Source: S012-113 sp965368405 (GTDB taxonomy: Bacteria; Bacteroidota; Bacteroidia; Cytophagales; Cyclobacteriaceae). Taken from it: a stretch of DNA of 6,046 bases. The notes beneath the pieces are model-generated. The model ran no database searches, had not been told where the DNA came from, and saw only the letters and a list, made by a program, of their open reading frames with translations. The stretch is taken from assembly GCA_965368405.1 (NCBI GenBank), contig CBDUMS010000131.1, positions 1 through 6,046 on the forward strand, read 5' to 3'. Positions 1 through 5,518 of this stretch are shown piece by piece. The translations under genes were made by a program, and so were the position numbers. Positions within the stretch are counted from its first letter, which is position 1. Each line of letters begins with the position of its first letter.

Positions 1-472
1 CTAGATGACCGTGAAATTCGCCATCATGGAAACTACCATCCTCTTTGTCCAAGTCAATAATCGCAAGATATCCTCCACTATTTAGCAAGTTATAAAACCT
101 CTTTAATATAAATTGATCATCCGGGATGTGATGTAATGTTAGCAAGAGATAAACGAGATCAAAGTTCTCATCATTATAAGGTTTATTTACGAGGTCATAT
201 TGAATGGATCTCATATGCGAGACATTCTGGGCCTTGCACTTATTATTGGCAACAACAACCATCTGCTCCGATTCATCCATCATCAGCACATTTCTGAGCT
301 GATCCTTCAAAGCAAAACTTAGCAATCCAGTTCCGCTTCCATATTCCAGTGCCTTGGCAACTTTCTTAAGATCAATACGTGACTTCAATACATTACCAAT
401 AGCTTCTGCTCGAGCAACTCTTATTGGATCATCGTCCCACGATGCCGCCTTGTCATCAAATTCTGCTTTCAT
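1..472 (-). CDS. Class I SAM-dependent methyltransferase (C-terminus cut by window edge)
   Basis: This gene encodes a probable cytosolic methyltransferase that moves a methyl group from S-adenosylmethionine to an unknown acceptor. Read from the ATG at 472-470, 157 residues are visible and the frame is still open at the window edge. The start FDDKAASWDD (5-14) is typical of the small UbiE/YcgJ-like methyltransferases. Motif I, the SAM-binding glycine loop, is EYGSGTG (43-49). Asp66 in MMDES fits the acidic residue after strand beta 2 that contacts the ribose. LTLHHIPDD (111-119) matches the post-beta 4 segment and GGYLAIIDL (133-141) the beta 5 region. The start lies three bases after the stop of the upstream hydrolase with no Shine-Dalgarno sequence, so the two are probably co-transcribed and perhaps translationally coupled. 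The fold is clear. The substrate cannot be read from the sequence; membership in menaquinone synthesis (UbiE proper) is not supported. Confidence 0.88.
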   Translation of the reverse strand, partial: MKAEFDDKAASWDDDPIRVARAEAIGNVLKSRIDLKKVAKALEYGSGTGLLSFALKDQLRNVLMMDESEQMVVVANNKCKAQNVSHMRSIQYDLVNKPYNDENFDLVYLLLTLHHIPDDQFILKRFYNLLNSGGYLAIIDLDKEDGSFHDGEFHGHL

Positions 473-475
473 GTT

Positions 476-1309
476 TTATCGTTTCTGTTTTAAAAGAATA
501 TCTGTAATAATACCTGGGTCCGTCCAAGGTATGAAATGATTTACATCTGCTAAGAGGACATATTCCACACCAGATCTATTATGGCTTTTATAGTACTCTG
601 CCGTTTCAAAAGGAACAAGAATGTCGTCTTCTCCTTGAATAAAAACAATAGGTGTCGTAATACTATTCAAATCCTCCTCAATCTTTTTCAATGCTAGTGG
701 TAAGCCAATCATTTCTGAATTACTAGCACTGAAATCCTTGGGCAAGATGGCATTAATTACTGGTAAGCTGGCAAACCTATTATACCAGCGAGGCTCCATT
801 AAGTCTGGGCTTAATGTGCCAGCCACAAAGATTCCCAAAGTGTATTTCTGTGAATTGTTGAGAATTAACTGTTGTGCAACGGCAGCGCCATAAGAATGGC
901 CGACTACTGTTATATTCTGATTTATTCCAAGCTGTGATAAGACCGCTTCTATTACGAAAGCCTGTTGAGTAAGCTCATTTTGAGGGGTTACAGTGGTTAA
1001 ACCATAGCCGGCACGGTCTACTGCAAGAATATAGTAAGCACTTACGATGGAGTCGTTGGTCAATATCTCATCCCATGCTGACCAATCGCCAGGAGAACCA
1101 TGTATTAATAATAAAGGTGGGTTATTAGGGTTTCCAAGAACAAGAGTATGAACTTGAGTTTTATTCTGATAGTTGGATAAGAGCGAATTCGCTCTTATCC
1201 TTTTAGATTCTAATTTTTCTAATACTTTGTCAGCACTATCAGGTAGTATGCTTGTACTTGCAACCAAAACTATTAAGAGAGCACCTACAATAAATAAGGT
1301 TCTTTTCAT
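476..1309 (-). CDS. Alpha/beta hydrolase with N-terminal signal or membrane anchor
   Basis: This is a 277-residue serine hydrolase of the alpha/beta fold. Residues 4-19 form a hydrophobic stretch after MKR, so the enzyme is probably exported or anchored with its catalytic domain outside the cytoplasm; no lipobox cysteine is present. HGSPG (70-74) provides the oxyanion hole. GHSYG (137-141) is the nucleophile elbow with Ser139. GEDDILVP (226-233) carries the probable acid Asp229, and VNHF (256-259) the catalytic His258, giving a complete triad. A cap-like insert lies at about 165-215. The ATG at 1309 is supported by an in-frame TAA three codons upstream. The methyltransferase gene follows at a three-base gap, and the cold-shock gene ends 61 bases upstream on the same strand. 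Esterase, lipase or haloperoxidase-like activities are all possible. A perfect 26-bp palindrome lies inside the gene at codons 37-45. Confidence 0.9.
   Translation of the reverse strand: MKRTLFIVGALLIVLVASTSILPDSADKVLEKLESKRIRANSLLSNYQNKTQVHTLVLGNPNNPPLLLIHGSPGDWSAWDEILTNDSIVSAYYILAVDRAGYGLTTVTPQNELTQQAFVIEAVLSQLGINQNITVVGHSYGAAVAQQLILNNSQKYTLGIFVAGTLSPDLMEPRWYNRFASLPVINAILPKDFSASNSEMIGLPLALKKIEEDLNSITTPIVFIQGEDDILVPFETAEYYKSHNRSGVEYVLLADVNHFIPWTDPGIITDILLKQKR
1175..1200. repeat. Perfect 26-bp palindrome inside the hydrolase gene
   Basis: The 13-base arm GGATAAGAGCGAA is followed directly by its exact reverse complement, with no spacer and an EcoRI hexamer (GAATTC) at the centre. The symmetry stops sharply on both sides (T against T). 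On the minus strand it encodes residues around RIRANSLLS, in the linker between the membrane segment and the catalytic domain, and keeps the reading frame. It may be a protein-binding site, a remnant of a small palindromic insertion, or chance. Confidence 0.9.
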
Positions 1310-1370
1310 TTTGGATTAAATTGCCTTAATTCAACATTCATATTGAATAGCAACGTACAGCACTCATTTT

Positions 1371-1571
1371 TTAGTCATTTCCAGACCTTTTAACATCAAC
1401 GGCGTTAAAACCTTTTTTTCCTTCAACTAGATTAAAGACAACATCATCGTCTTGTCCGATTGTATCAATCAATCCTGTGGCATGTACAAAATAATCTTGT
1501 CCTGATGCGTCATCCTTAATAAAACCAAATCCTTTGTCCTCGTTAAAGAACTTTACTTTTCCTGTGTTCAT
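1371..1571 (-). CDS. Cold-shock domain protein, CspA family
   Basis: This 66-residue single-domain protein binds single-stranded RNA or DNA and probably acts in the cytoplasm as an RNA chaperone. It opens with the family start NTGKVKFFNEDKGFGFI. RNP1 is KGFGFI (13-18) and RNP2 lies at YFVHAT (27-32), including the nucleic-acid-stacking Phe and His. Length and the C-terminal ending in the last strand (FNAVDVKR) fit the usual 63-70 residues, so the gene is complete. The position equivalent to E. coli CspA Trp11 is Asn10/Glu11, so that aromatic is absent. A Bacteroidota-type -7 element lies about 20 bases upstream of the start, implying a short leader rather than the long cold-responsive leader of E. 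coli cspA. Cold induction cannot be judged from the sequence, and many family members are constitutive. Confidence 0.96.
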   Translation of the reverse strand: MNTGKVKFFNEDKGFGFIKDDASGQDYFVHATGLIDTIGQDDDVVFNLVEGKKGFNAVDVKRSGND

Positions 1572-1771
1572 ATAATATTTAATTTAAGTCGCAAAAGTAG
1601 GCTTTTAGAACGAATAAAGTCCAAGTATTTCTAATCTATTGAACAAAATGGTCTTTAGTTAAGGGTTTATGCCTTTAAACACATATCTAAGATAGTGTTA
1701 AGACTACCTTATCATGGGTAAGAATCCATCTTTAGGAGCCATAATAATGAATAAGTGTCGGTTCTAAAATA
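1572..1771. other. Longest intergenic stretch, upstream of the cold-shock gene
   Basis: These 200 AT-rich bases lie between the NifX-like stop and the cold-shock start, both on the minus strand. They contain the predicted cold-shock promoter at the left end. Near the NifX-like stop, 1731-1740 and 1760-1768 can form an imperfect stem with one bulge and one G-U pair around a 19-base loop. A second imperfect stem (TAAGATAG/CTACCTTA, one mismatch) lies around 1688-1711. Neither is followed by a T-tract in the minus direction, so no confident terminator is called. No open frame with family resemblance was seen. Confidence 0.4.
1592..1624 (-). promoter_or_regulatory. Probable promoter of the cold-shock gene
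   Basis: On the minus strand the octamer TACTTTTG (1599-1592) is a perfect match to the Bacteroidota -7 consensus TAnnTTTG. A TTG at 1624-1622, within ACTTGG, is a plausible -33 element 22 bases upstream, slightly longer than the usual spacing of about 19-20. The implied transcription start is near 1588, giving a leader of roughly 17 bases. The call rests on motif match and position only. Confidence 0.55.
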
Positions 1772-2134
1772 CTAGTGATGTGCGTGATGTCCAGGTGCTG
1801 CAAGTGGTAGAGTATTAGAAAGGTATAGCTTTAATGCTCTCTCTGGACTTTGTTCAGTGGTTATGAGAACTTCAACATTTTGAGAAGCCAAACGCTGGAT
1901 AAACCCATGCCCTGCCCCCGCTGTTATAAGAACATCAATATTAAAAATAGGATGTGGTGCATAAGGGTTATCTGAGTTATGAAAGCGATTATGCAGTATA
2001 TCTTCTTTTAGCAGGTCAATTAATTCGGTATTTATTACCTTGCTATCTTTCAGCTCGAAGATCAAAAACCTCGAAGTCTTGCCCGCATGACCAGTAATTT
2101 CGCGCTTATTTTGATAGGTAAATGCTATTTTCAT
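1772..2134 (-). CDS. NifX/NafY-superfamily (dinitrogenase Fe-Mo cofactor-type) small protein
   Basis: This 120-residue protein matches the fold of the NifX/NafY/NifB C-terminal family, which bind Fe-S or Fe-Mo cofactor precursors in nitrogen fixers but also occur widely in organisms without nitrogenase. The start MKIAFTYQNKREITGHAG (1-18) is typical of a non-nitrogenase subgroup. Strand NIDVLITAGAGHGFIQRL (65-82) carries the glycine-rich turn, and VEVLITTE (87-94) with the ERALKLYL helix (98-105) ends the domain. It contains nine histidines (16, 48, 52, 61, 76, 116, 117, 119, 120), including the tail GHHAHH, and no cysteine, so any metal or cluster would probably be held by His. It follows the thioredoxin-like gene by 65 bases but has its own -7 element and a Crp/Fnr-like palindrome. 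No nif gene is visible, so a role in nitrogen fixation is not supported; a metal- or cluster-binding role in redox response is inferred. Confidence 0.85.
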   Translation of the reverse strand: MKIAFTYQNKREITGHAGKTSRFLIFELKDSKVINTELIDLLKEDILHNRFHNSDNPYAPHPIFNIDVLITAGAGHGFIQRLASQNVEVLITTEQSPERALKLYLSNTLPLAAPGHHAHH

Positions 2135-2146
2135 CAGTTTTTAATT

Positions 2147-2154
2147 CAAAAGTA
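2147..2154 (-). promoter_or_regulatory. Promoter -7 element of the NifX-like gene
   Basis: TACTTTTG on the minus strand matches the Bacteroidota -7 consensus TAnnTTTG exactly and is the same octamer as the one upstream of the cold-shock gene. The transcript would start near 2143, leaving a leader of only about 8-9 bases before the ATG at 2134. No good -33 TTTG is present at the usual distance, as expected for a promoter that relies on an activator. Confidence 0.5.
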
Positions 2155-2176
2155 TCTTGATCAACCCACGAGATTC

Positions 2177-2190
2177 GTGATCTATATCAC
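2177..2190. promoter_or_regulatory. Crp/Fnr-type operator upstream of the NifX-like gene
   Basis: GTGATCTATATCAC has perfect five-base arms (GTGAT/ATCAC) around four bases. It closely resembles the E. coli CRP core (GTGA-N6-TCAC) and the FNR form (TGAT-N4-ATCA). Its centre, 2183.5, is about 40-41 bases upstream of the predicted transcription start near 2143, the classical class II activator position. A shorter inverted repeat (CACGA-GAT-TCGTG, 2167-2179) overlaps its left edge. The regulator is not in the window, so the ligand (oxygen, NO, redox or nucleotide) is unknown. Confidence 0.55.
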
Positions 2191-2199
2191 CCCAATAAC

Positions 2200-2580
2200 C
2201 TACTTATTAAATAAGCTAGAAAGCCACCCTTTGTATTGATGTTGTTTTGCATCTTCTAGCGAAAAATTTACAGCTTTTTCTATTTTGGCAACCAGTGTCT
2301 TCTCCGATTTTACACCGGTCAGCTTATTAATCAAAACTCCATGACTAAACAGTAGAATGGTGGGCACAGCCATAACTTTAAGTTCTCTAACTAATGTCTC
2401 CTCATCATCGGCTTTAAGAGAATAAAATTTAATGCTTAACGGCGTCTCAGTTTCCAGCTGTTCTAGAATTGGCTTTTGCCGTTTGCAATTACTGCACCAG
2501 CTGGCCCAAACAAAGACTAATGAATGAGTCGAATTTGCTAGAACTTGTTCCTTATATATGCTATTTGTTAGCTGTATCAT
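2200..2580 (-). CDS. Thioredoxin-like protein with WCSNC active site
   Basis: This 126-residue thioredoxin-fold protein is probably a cytoplasmic thiol-disulphide oxidoreductase, as no signal peptide is visible. LVFVWASWCSNCKRQKP (21-37) holds the CXXC motif with Cys29 and Cys32 and the usual lysine and proline downstream. VPT (72-74) supplies the cis-proline (Pro73) facing the active site, and KADDEETLVRELKVMAVPTILLF matches the core beta 3-alpha 2-beta 4 of thioredoxins. The dipeptide between the cysteines is Ser-Asn instead of Gly-Pro, which in this family shifts redox potential and partner choice. A C-terminal extension of about 20 residues (QHQYKGWLSSLFNK) goes beyond the usual 105-110. 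The gene lies upstream of the NifX-like gene on the same strand and 52 bases from a divergent truncated-haemoglobin gene. It is a housekeeping-type relative rather than canonical TrxA; the substrate is unknown. Confidence 0.9.
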   Translation of the reverse strand: MIQLTNSIYKEQVLANSTHSLVFVWASWCSNCKRQKPILEQLETETPLSIKFYSLKADDEETLVRELKVMAVPTILLFSHGVLINKLTGVKSEKTLVAKIEKAVNFSLEDAKQHQYKGWLSSLFNK

Positions 2581-2632
2581 AGTACTATTGTAAGTATAAA
2601 AATAGGTAAACTTCCATACTACTCTTCAATAA

Positions 2633-2992
2633 ATGCAATCAAAGAAAGCAGATATATTATCTAGAACTGACCTGAAATTATTCCTTGAGAAGTTTTATGA
2701 AGCAGCCCAAGAAAATGAGGTGATTGGCGAGAAGTTTGTCCATTTGGACATGCATGAGCATATTGATGTGATCGTTGACTTTTGGGATTCGGTAATTTTT
2801 GGTACTAACCAATATCATGGTGATCCCTTTGGTAAACATCTTAACCTTGCTTTAACTCAAGAGCATTTTGAAACTTGGTTGGACTTGTTCAAAAAGATCC
2901 TAACGAATACATACGAGGGAAAAAACACCAATGAGATAATTCTGAGAGCTGAAACCATTGCCCGCGTATTTCAACATAAATTGAAACTCTAG
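2633..2992 (+). CDS. Group III truncated haemoglobin
   Basis: This 119-residue haem protein is a truncated globin of group III, the class of Campylobacter jejuni Ctb, where it is linked to nitric oxide and low-oxygen physiology. By alignment from memory with Ctb, Tyr22 (in FYE) is B10, His43 (in HEHIDVIVDFW) is distal E7, and His69 in the motif YHGDPFGKHL (61-70) is the proximal haem ligand. HFETWLDLF (78-86) is the following helix with Trp82 at the expected G8 position. These features, and the group's short length, make the assignment strong. The start ATG at 2633 is the first methionine and lies only 52 bases from the divergent thioredoxin-like start. The protein is cytoplasmic. It may detoxify NO, deliver oxygen or sense redox; the sequence does not distinguish these. 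No ferredoxin-reductase domain is fused, so a separate electron donor is needed. Confidence 0.93.
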   Translation: MQSKKADILSRTDLKLFLEKFYEAAQENEVIGEKFVHLDMHEHIDVIVDFWDSVIFGTNQYHGDPFGKHLNLALTQEHFETWLDLFKKILTNTYEGKNTNEIILRAETIARVFQHKLKL

Positions 2993-3088
2993 TATAGCTC
3001 TGCGAATATCGCTACGCATATTATACCGTTGAGTACAGAATAGTTACAGTTCACTAAAATATAGTAACCAAGAATTCTCAGCAGCGTC

Positions 3089-3106
3089 TTAGTTAAAAGA
3101 AACTAA
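3089..3106 (+). repeat. Small inverted repeat just before the permease start
   Basis: TTAGTT and AACTAA form six-base perfect arms around the loop AAAAGA, ending four bases before the ATG at 3111. No Shine-Dalgarno sequence is present. In mRNA the hairpin would be weak (all A-U apart from one G-C pair) but lies exactly where the ribosome binds. It could equally be an operator half-site pair or chance. Confidence 0.35.
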
Positions 3107-3110
3107 CGCC

Positions 3111-5516
3111 ATGATTAAGAATTATATTAAAGTCGCTCTGCGCACCCTCACTAAAAACAAATTCTTTTCAATTATCAATATCTTCGGATTAGCCTTGAGC
3201 ATGTCTATCTGTCTCATTCTATTTATGCTCATCGCCGACCAAAAAAATAACGATGCATATAATTCCGATAAGGATAAGGTTTATCGGGTTATCCATGATC
3301 GGGTATTAAGTGGTAACCTCTTCAGCAAATATGCCACAGCACCACTGCCGTTAGCCGAAAAACTTGTAACTGATTACGATGACATAGAATATGCTGTGCG
3401 CATACGAAAGGGATTTGGGAATGATGTTATTGAGTTTGACAATGATCTAAACATCCCTGTAGCAGGCTTTTTCGTAGACCCGAAGTTTTTAGACTTATTC
3501 CAATATGATTTAATGGCTGGTAATCCTGCTTCTGCACTTAGCAAGCCAAACTCTGTAGTATTAAAGGAACAAACCGCCGAAAAACTATTTGGATCTACTG
3601 ATGTAATTGGTAATATTATCACGGTTGGAGACCAAGGGGATTACATTATTACCGGTATTATTCAAGATAATGGCGAGCAATCGCATATAAAATTCGACGC
3701 ACTCGCCTCAATTTCTACACTTTCAATTCTCGAAGATCAGGATAGTATCTTATCCCCCACCGTAAATAATTGGGAGAACAGATGGGCAGGGTTCGTTTAC
3801 TTTAAGGCCAAAGACAATATATCCCTTAGCTCAATAAATGAGCATTTAGAAAGTATCAATCAAGAAATCTATGCCGATCTTGAAGACTATAAACATGTTT
3901 TCGAGCTTCAGGCCTTAGATGAAATTACACCAGGTCCTCTATTAAGTAATGAGATTGGCCCTGTATTGCATTGGATTTTTGTCTACTTCTTTGCTGGCAT
4001 TGCCCTGCTAGTTATGCTTTCGGCATCATTTAACTACATGAATCTTTCCATTGCCAGAGCCCTTACACGAGCCCGAGAGGTAGGTATACGTAAAGTCTCC
4101 GGAGCAACGAGGAAACATCTTATCATTCAGTTCCTAGCCGAAGCTATAATCCTATCACTATTAGCCCTGGTAGTAAGCTATGGAATCATGTTCTTCCTTA
4201 AGCCCGCCTTTACCCAGTTACATTTCTCCGAGCTTTTAAAATGGGACCTTAGACTTGACTTTGAAGTCGTACTTACAAGTGTGGCATTCAGCATAGGTGT
4301 TGGCGTATTAGCTGGAATACTCCCAGCAATTACATTGTCCTCATTTCATCCCAGCCAGGTGCTAAAACAACTCCAGGGAATTAAGCTTTTTTCAAAAATC
4401 GGTTTGCGAAAAGCATTAATTATTAGTCAGTTTAGTCTTTCGCTAGTATTCATCATATCGGCAACATTAATCTACAATCAGCTTCAGCTTATGCTTGGCG
4501 CTGACTTTGGCTTCAAAACAGATGAAATTGTTAACGTAAGGCTTAATAACACCTCGTATTCACAGCTTCGCTTAGCGTTAGAAAAACATCCTCAGATAGC
4601 GCTTGTGTCTGCCTCATCACATATACCGGCATCAGGAGAATCGAAGAGTACAGCAGTAAAACTGAAGTTAGAGGATGATATTGAATACGATATGAATTTT
4701 TTCAGAGTCGATGAGAATTACTTAGAAACATTTGATCTTGAAGTAGTTGCAGGAAGCAACTTTGTGATCCTCGATCCTGATGCACATGAAGTAATTGTGA
4801 ATGAAAAATGCATTGAAGAGTATAAGCTTGGCAACCCTTCTGAAGCAATAGGAAAATACTTTATTGATGCTGACGATTCTACTAATTATAAAATTGTAGG
4901 TGTCGTAAAAAATTATTATCACCAGATGCTCGTGCTAGACCTTGCCCCTATGATGTTATTATACAATCCTGAAGCTACAAACATCGCTCATGTGCGGATG
5001 GCCGGCAATAACATTGAGGAGGTAAATGCTATTATAGATAAAGCCTACGCCAATGTTAACCCGGGATACATTATTGACCGAGAGAGCATGGAACAAGAGC
5101 TTTCGTTCTATTACGATTTTTTGTTTGGTGATTTATCGAAAATAACTGGCCTTGCAACGATTTTAGCCATGGTAATAGCCTGTTTAGGCCTGCTGGGCAT
5201 GGCAACCTATACTATAGAGACACGAACCAAAGAAGTTGGCATTAGAAAAGTGCTTGGTGCTTCAGAAAAACAATTAATCTATCATCTTTCAAAGGGTTTC
5301 ATAAGCATTTTAGTTATAGCTGTAGTTGTCGCGGTGCCATTATCCTATCTGCTAAATGACCTTTGGCTACAGCTTATTGCTGTTCGAGTAGATATCACCA
5401 TAGGTGTCCTTGGTTTTGGCGTCCTGATTCTGCTAGTTCTAGGAGTGCTTACGATAGGCTCACAAACTTATCGGGCAACAACTATCAATCCGGTTGATAG
5501 TTTAAGAAATGAATAA
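3111..5516 (+). CDS. ABC transporter permease, double MacB/FtsX type
   Basis: This 801-residue inner-membrane protein has the two-module architecture typical of Bacteroidota: each half has a periplasmic MacB-PCD-like domain and an FtsX-type membrane domain. Predicted membrane segments are near 21-42, 286-308, 338-362, 386-410, 435-455, 679-700, 728-748 and 763-783. The large extracytoplasmic regions are about 43-285 and 456-678. REVGIRKVSGA (322-332) and KEVGIRKVLGA (707-717) are the paired FtsX coupling motifs that contact the ATPase, and the ending YRATTINPVDSLRNE is the family signature. Such proteins work with a MacB/LolD-like ATPase, usually in mechanotransmission, lipoprotein or peptide export rather than classical transport. 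No ATPase gene lies beside it, so the partner is encoded elsewhere or shared. Length is normal and no frameshift is seen. The substrate is unknown. Confidence 0.95.
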   Translation: MIKNYIKVALRTLTKNKFFSIINIFGLALSMSICLILFMLIADQKNNDAYNSDKDKVYRVIHDRVLSGNLFSKYATAPLPLAEKLVTDYDDIEYAVRIRKGFGNDVIEFDNDLNIPVAGFFVDPKFLDLFQYDLMAGNPASALSKPNSVVLKEQTAEKLFGSTDVIGNIITVGDQGDYIITGIIQDNGEQSHIKFDALASISTLSILEDQDSILSPTVNNWENRWAGFVYFKAKDNISLSSINEHLESINQEIYADLEDYKHVFELQALDEITPGPLLSNEIGPVLHWIFVYFFAGIALLVMLSASFNYMNLSIARALTRAREVGIRKVSGATRKHLIIQFLAEAIILSLLALVVSYGIMFFLKPAFTQLHFSELLKWDLRLDFEVVLTSVAFSIGVGVLAGILPAITLSSFHPSQVLKQLQGIKLFSKIGLRKALIISQFSLSLVFIISATLIYNQLQLMLGADFGFKTDEIVNVRLNNTSYSQLRLALEKHPQIALVSASSHIPASGESKSTAVKLKLEDDIEYDMNFFRVDENYLETFDLEVVAGSNFVILDPDAHEVIVNEKCIEEYKLGNPSEAIGKYFIDADDSTNYKIVGVVKNYYHQMLVLDLAPMMLLYNPEATNIAHVRMAGNNIEEVNAIIDKAYANVNPGYIIDRESMEQELSFYYDFLFGDLSKITGLATILAMVIACLGLLGMATYTIETRTKEVGIRKVLGASEKQLIYHLSKGFISILVIAVVVAVPLSYLLNDLWLQLIAVRVDITIGVLGFGVLILLVLGVLTIGSQTYRATTINPVDSLRNE
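5481..5501. repeat. Inverted repeat at the permease 3' end
   Basis: ACTATCAA and TTGATAGT are perfect eight-base arms around TCCGG, at codons for TINPVDS just before the permease stop. It is followed by TTTAAG, not a real T-tract. Since the stop codons of the two convergent genes are two bases apart, it may act as a weak terminator, but the coding constraint of the conserved C-terminus could also explain it. Confidence 0.35.
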
Positions 5517-5518
5517 TA

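Noticed and set aside
354..539. Open frame on the plus strand, 61 codons
   Set aside because: It lies opposite the methyltransferase start and hydrolase end, both of which have clear family motifs, and shows no family resemblance itself.
1731..1768. Imperfect stem after the NifX-like gene as a rho-independent terminator
   Set aside because: It has a bulge, a G-U pair and a 19-base loop, and no T-run follows on the minus strand.
1772..2134. Nitrogen-fixation function for the NifX-like protein
   Set aside because: No nif gene is in the window, and this subgroup is widespread in organisms without nitrogenase; family name alone does not support it.
2583..2590. TACTATTG as globin promoter -7 element
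   Set aside because: It differs from TAnnTTTG by one base, and the nearest TTTG (2564-2567) is only 15 bases upstream, too close for the usual spacing.
2993..3030. Possible terminator after the globin gene
   Set aside because: GTATA/TATAC and TGCG/CGCA can pair, but the stem is broken by unpaired bases and no T-tract follows.
3374..3622. Open frame on the minus strand, 82 codons
   Set aside because: It is antisense to the periplasmic domain of the permease and has no recognisable domain.
4722..4922. Open frame on the minus strand, 66 codons
   Set aside because: It is antisense to the second periplasmic domain of the permease, with low-complexity composition.
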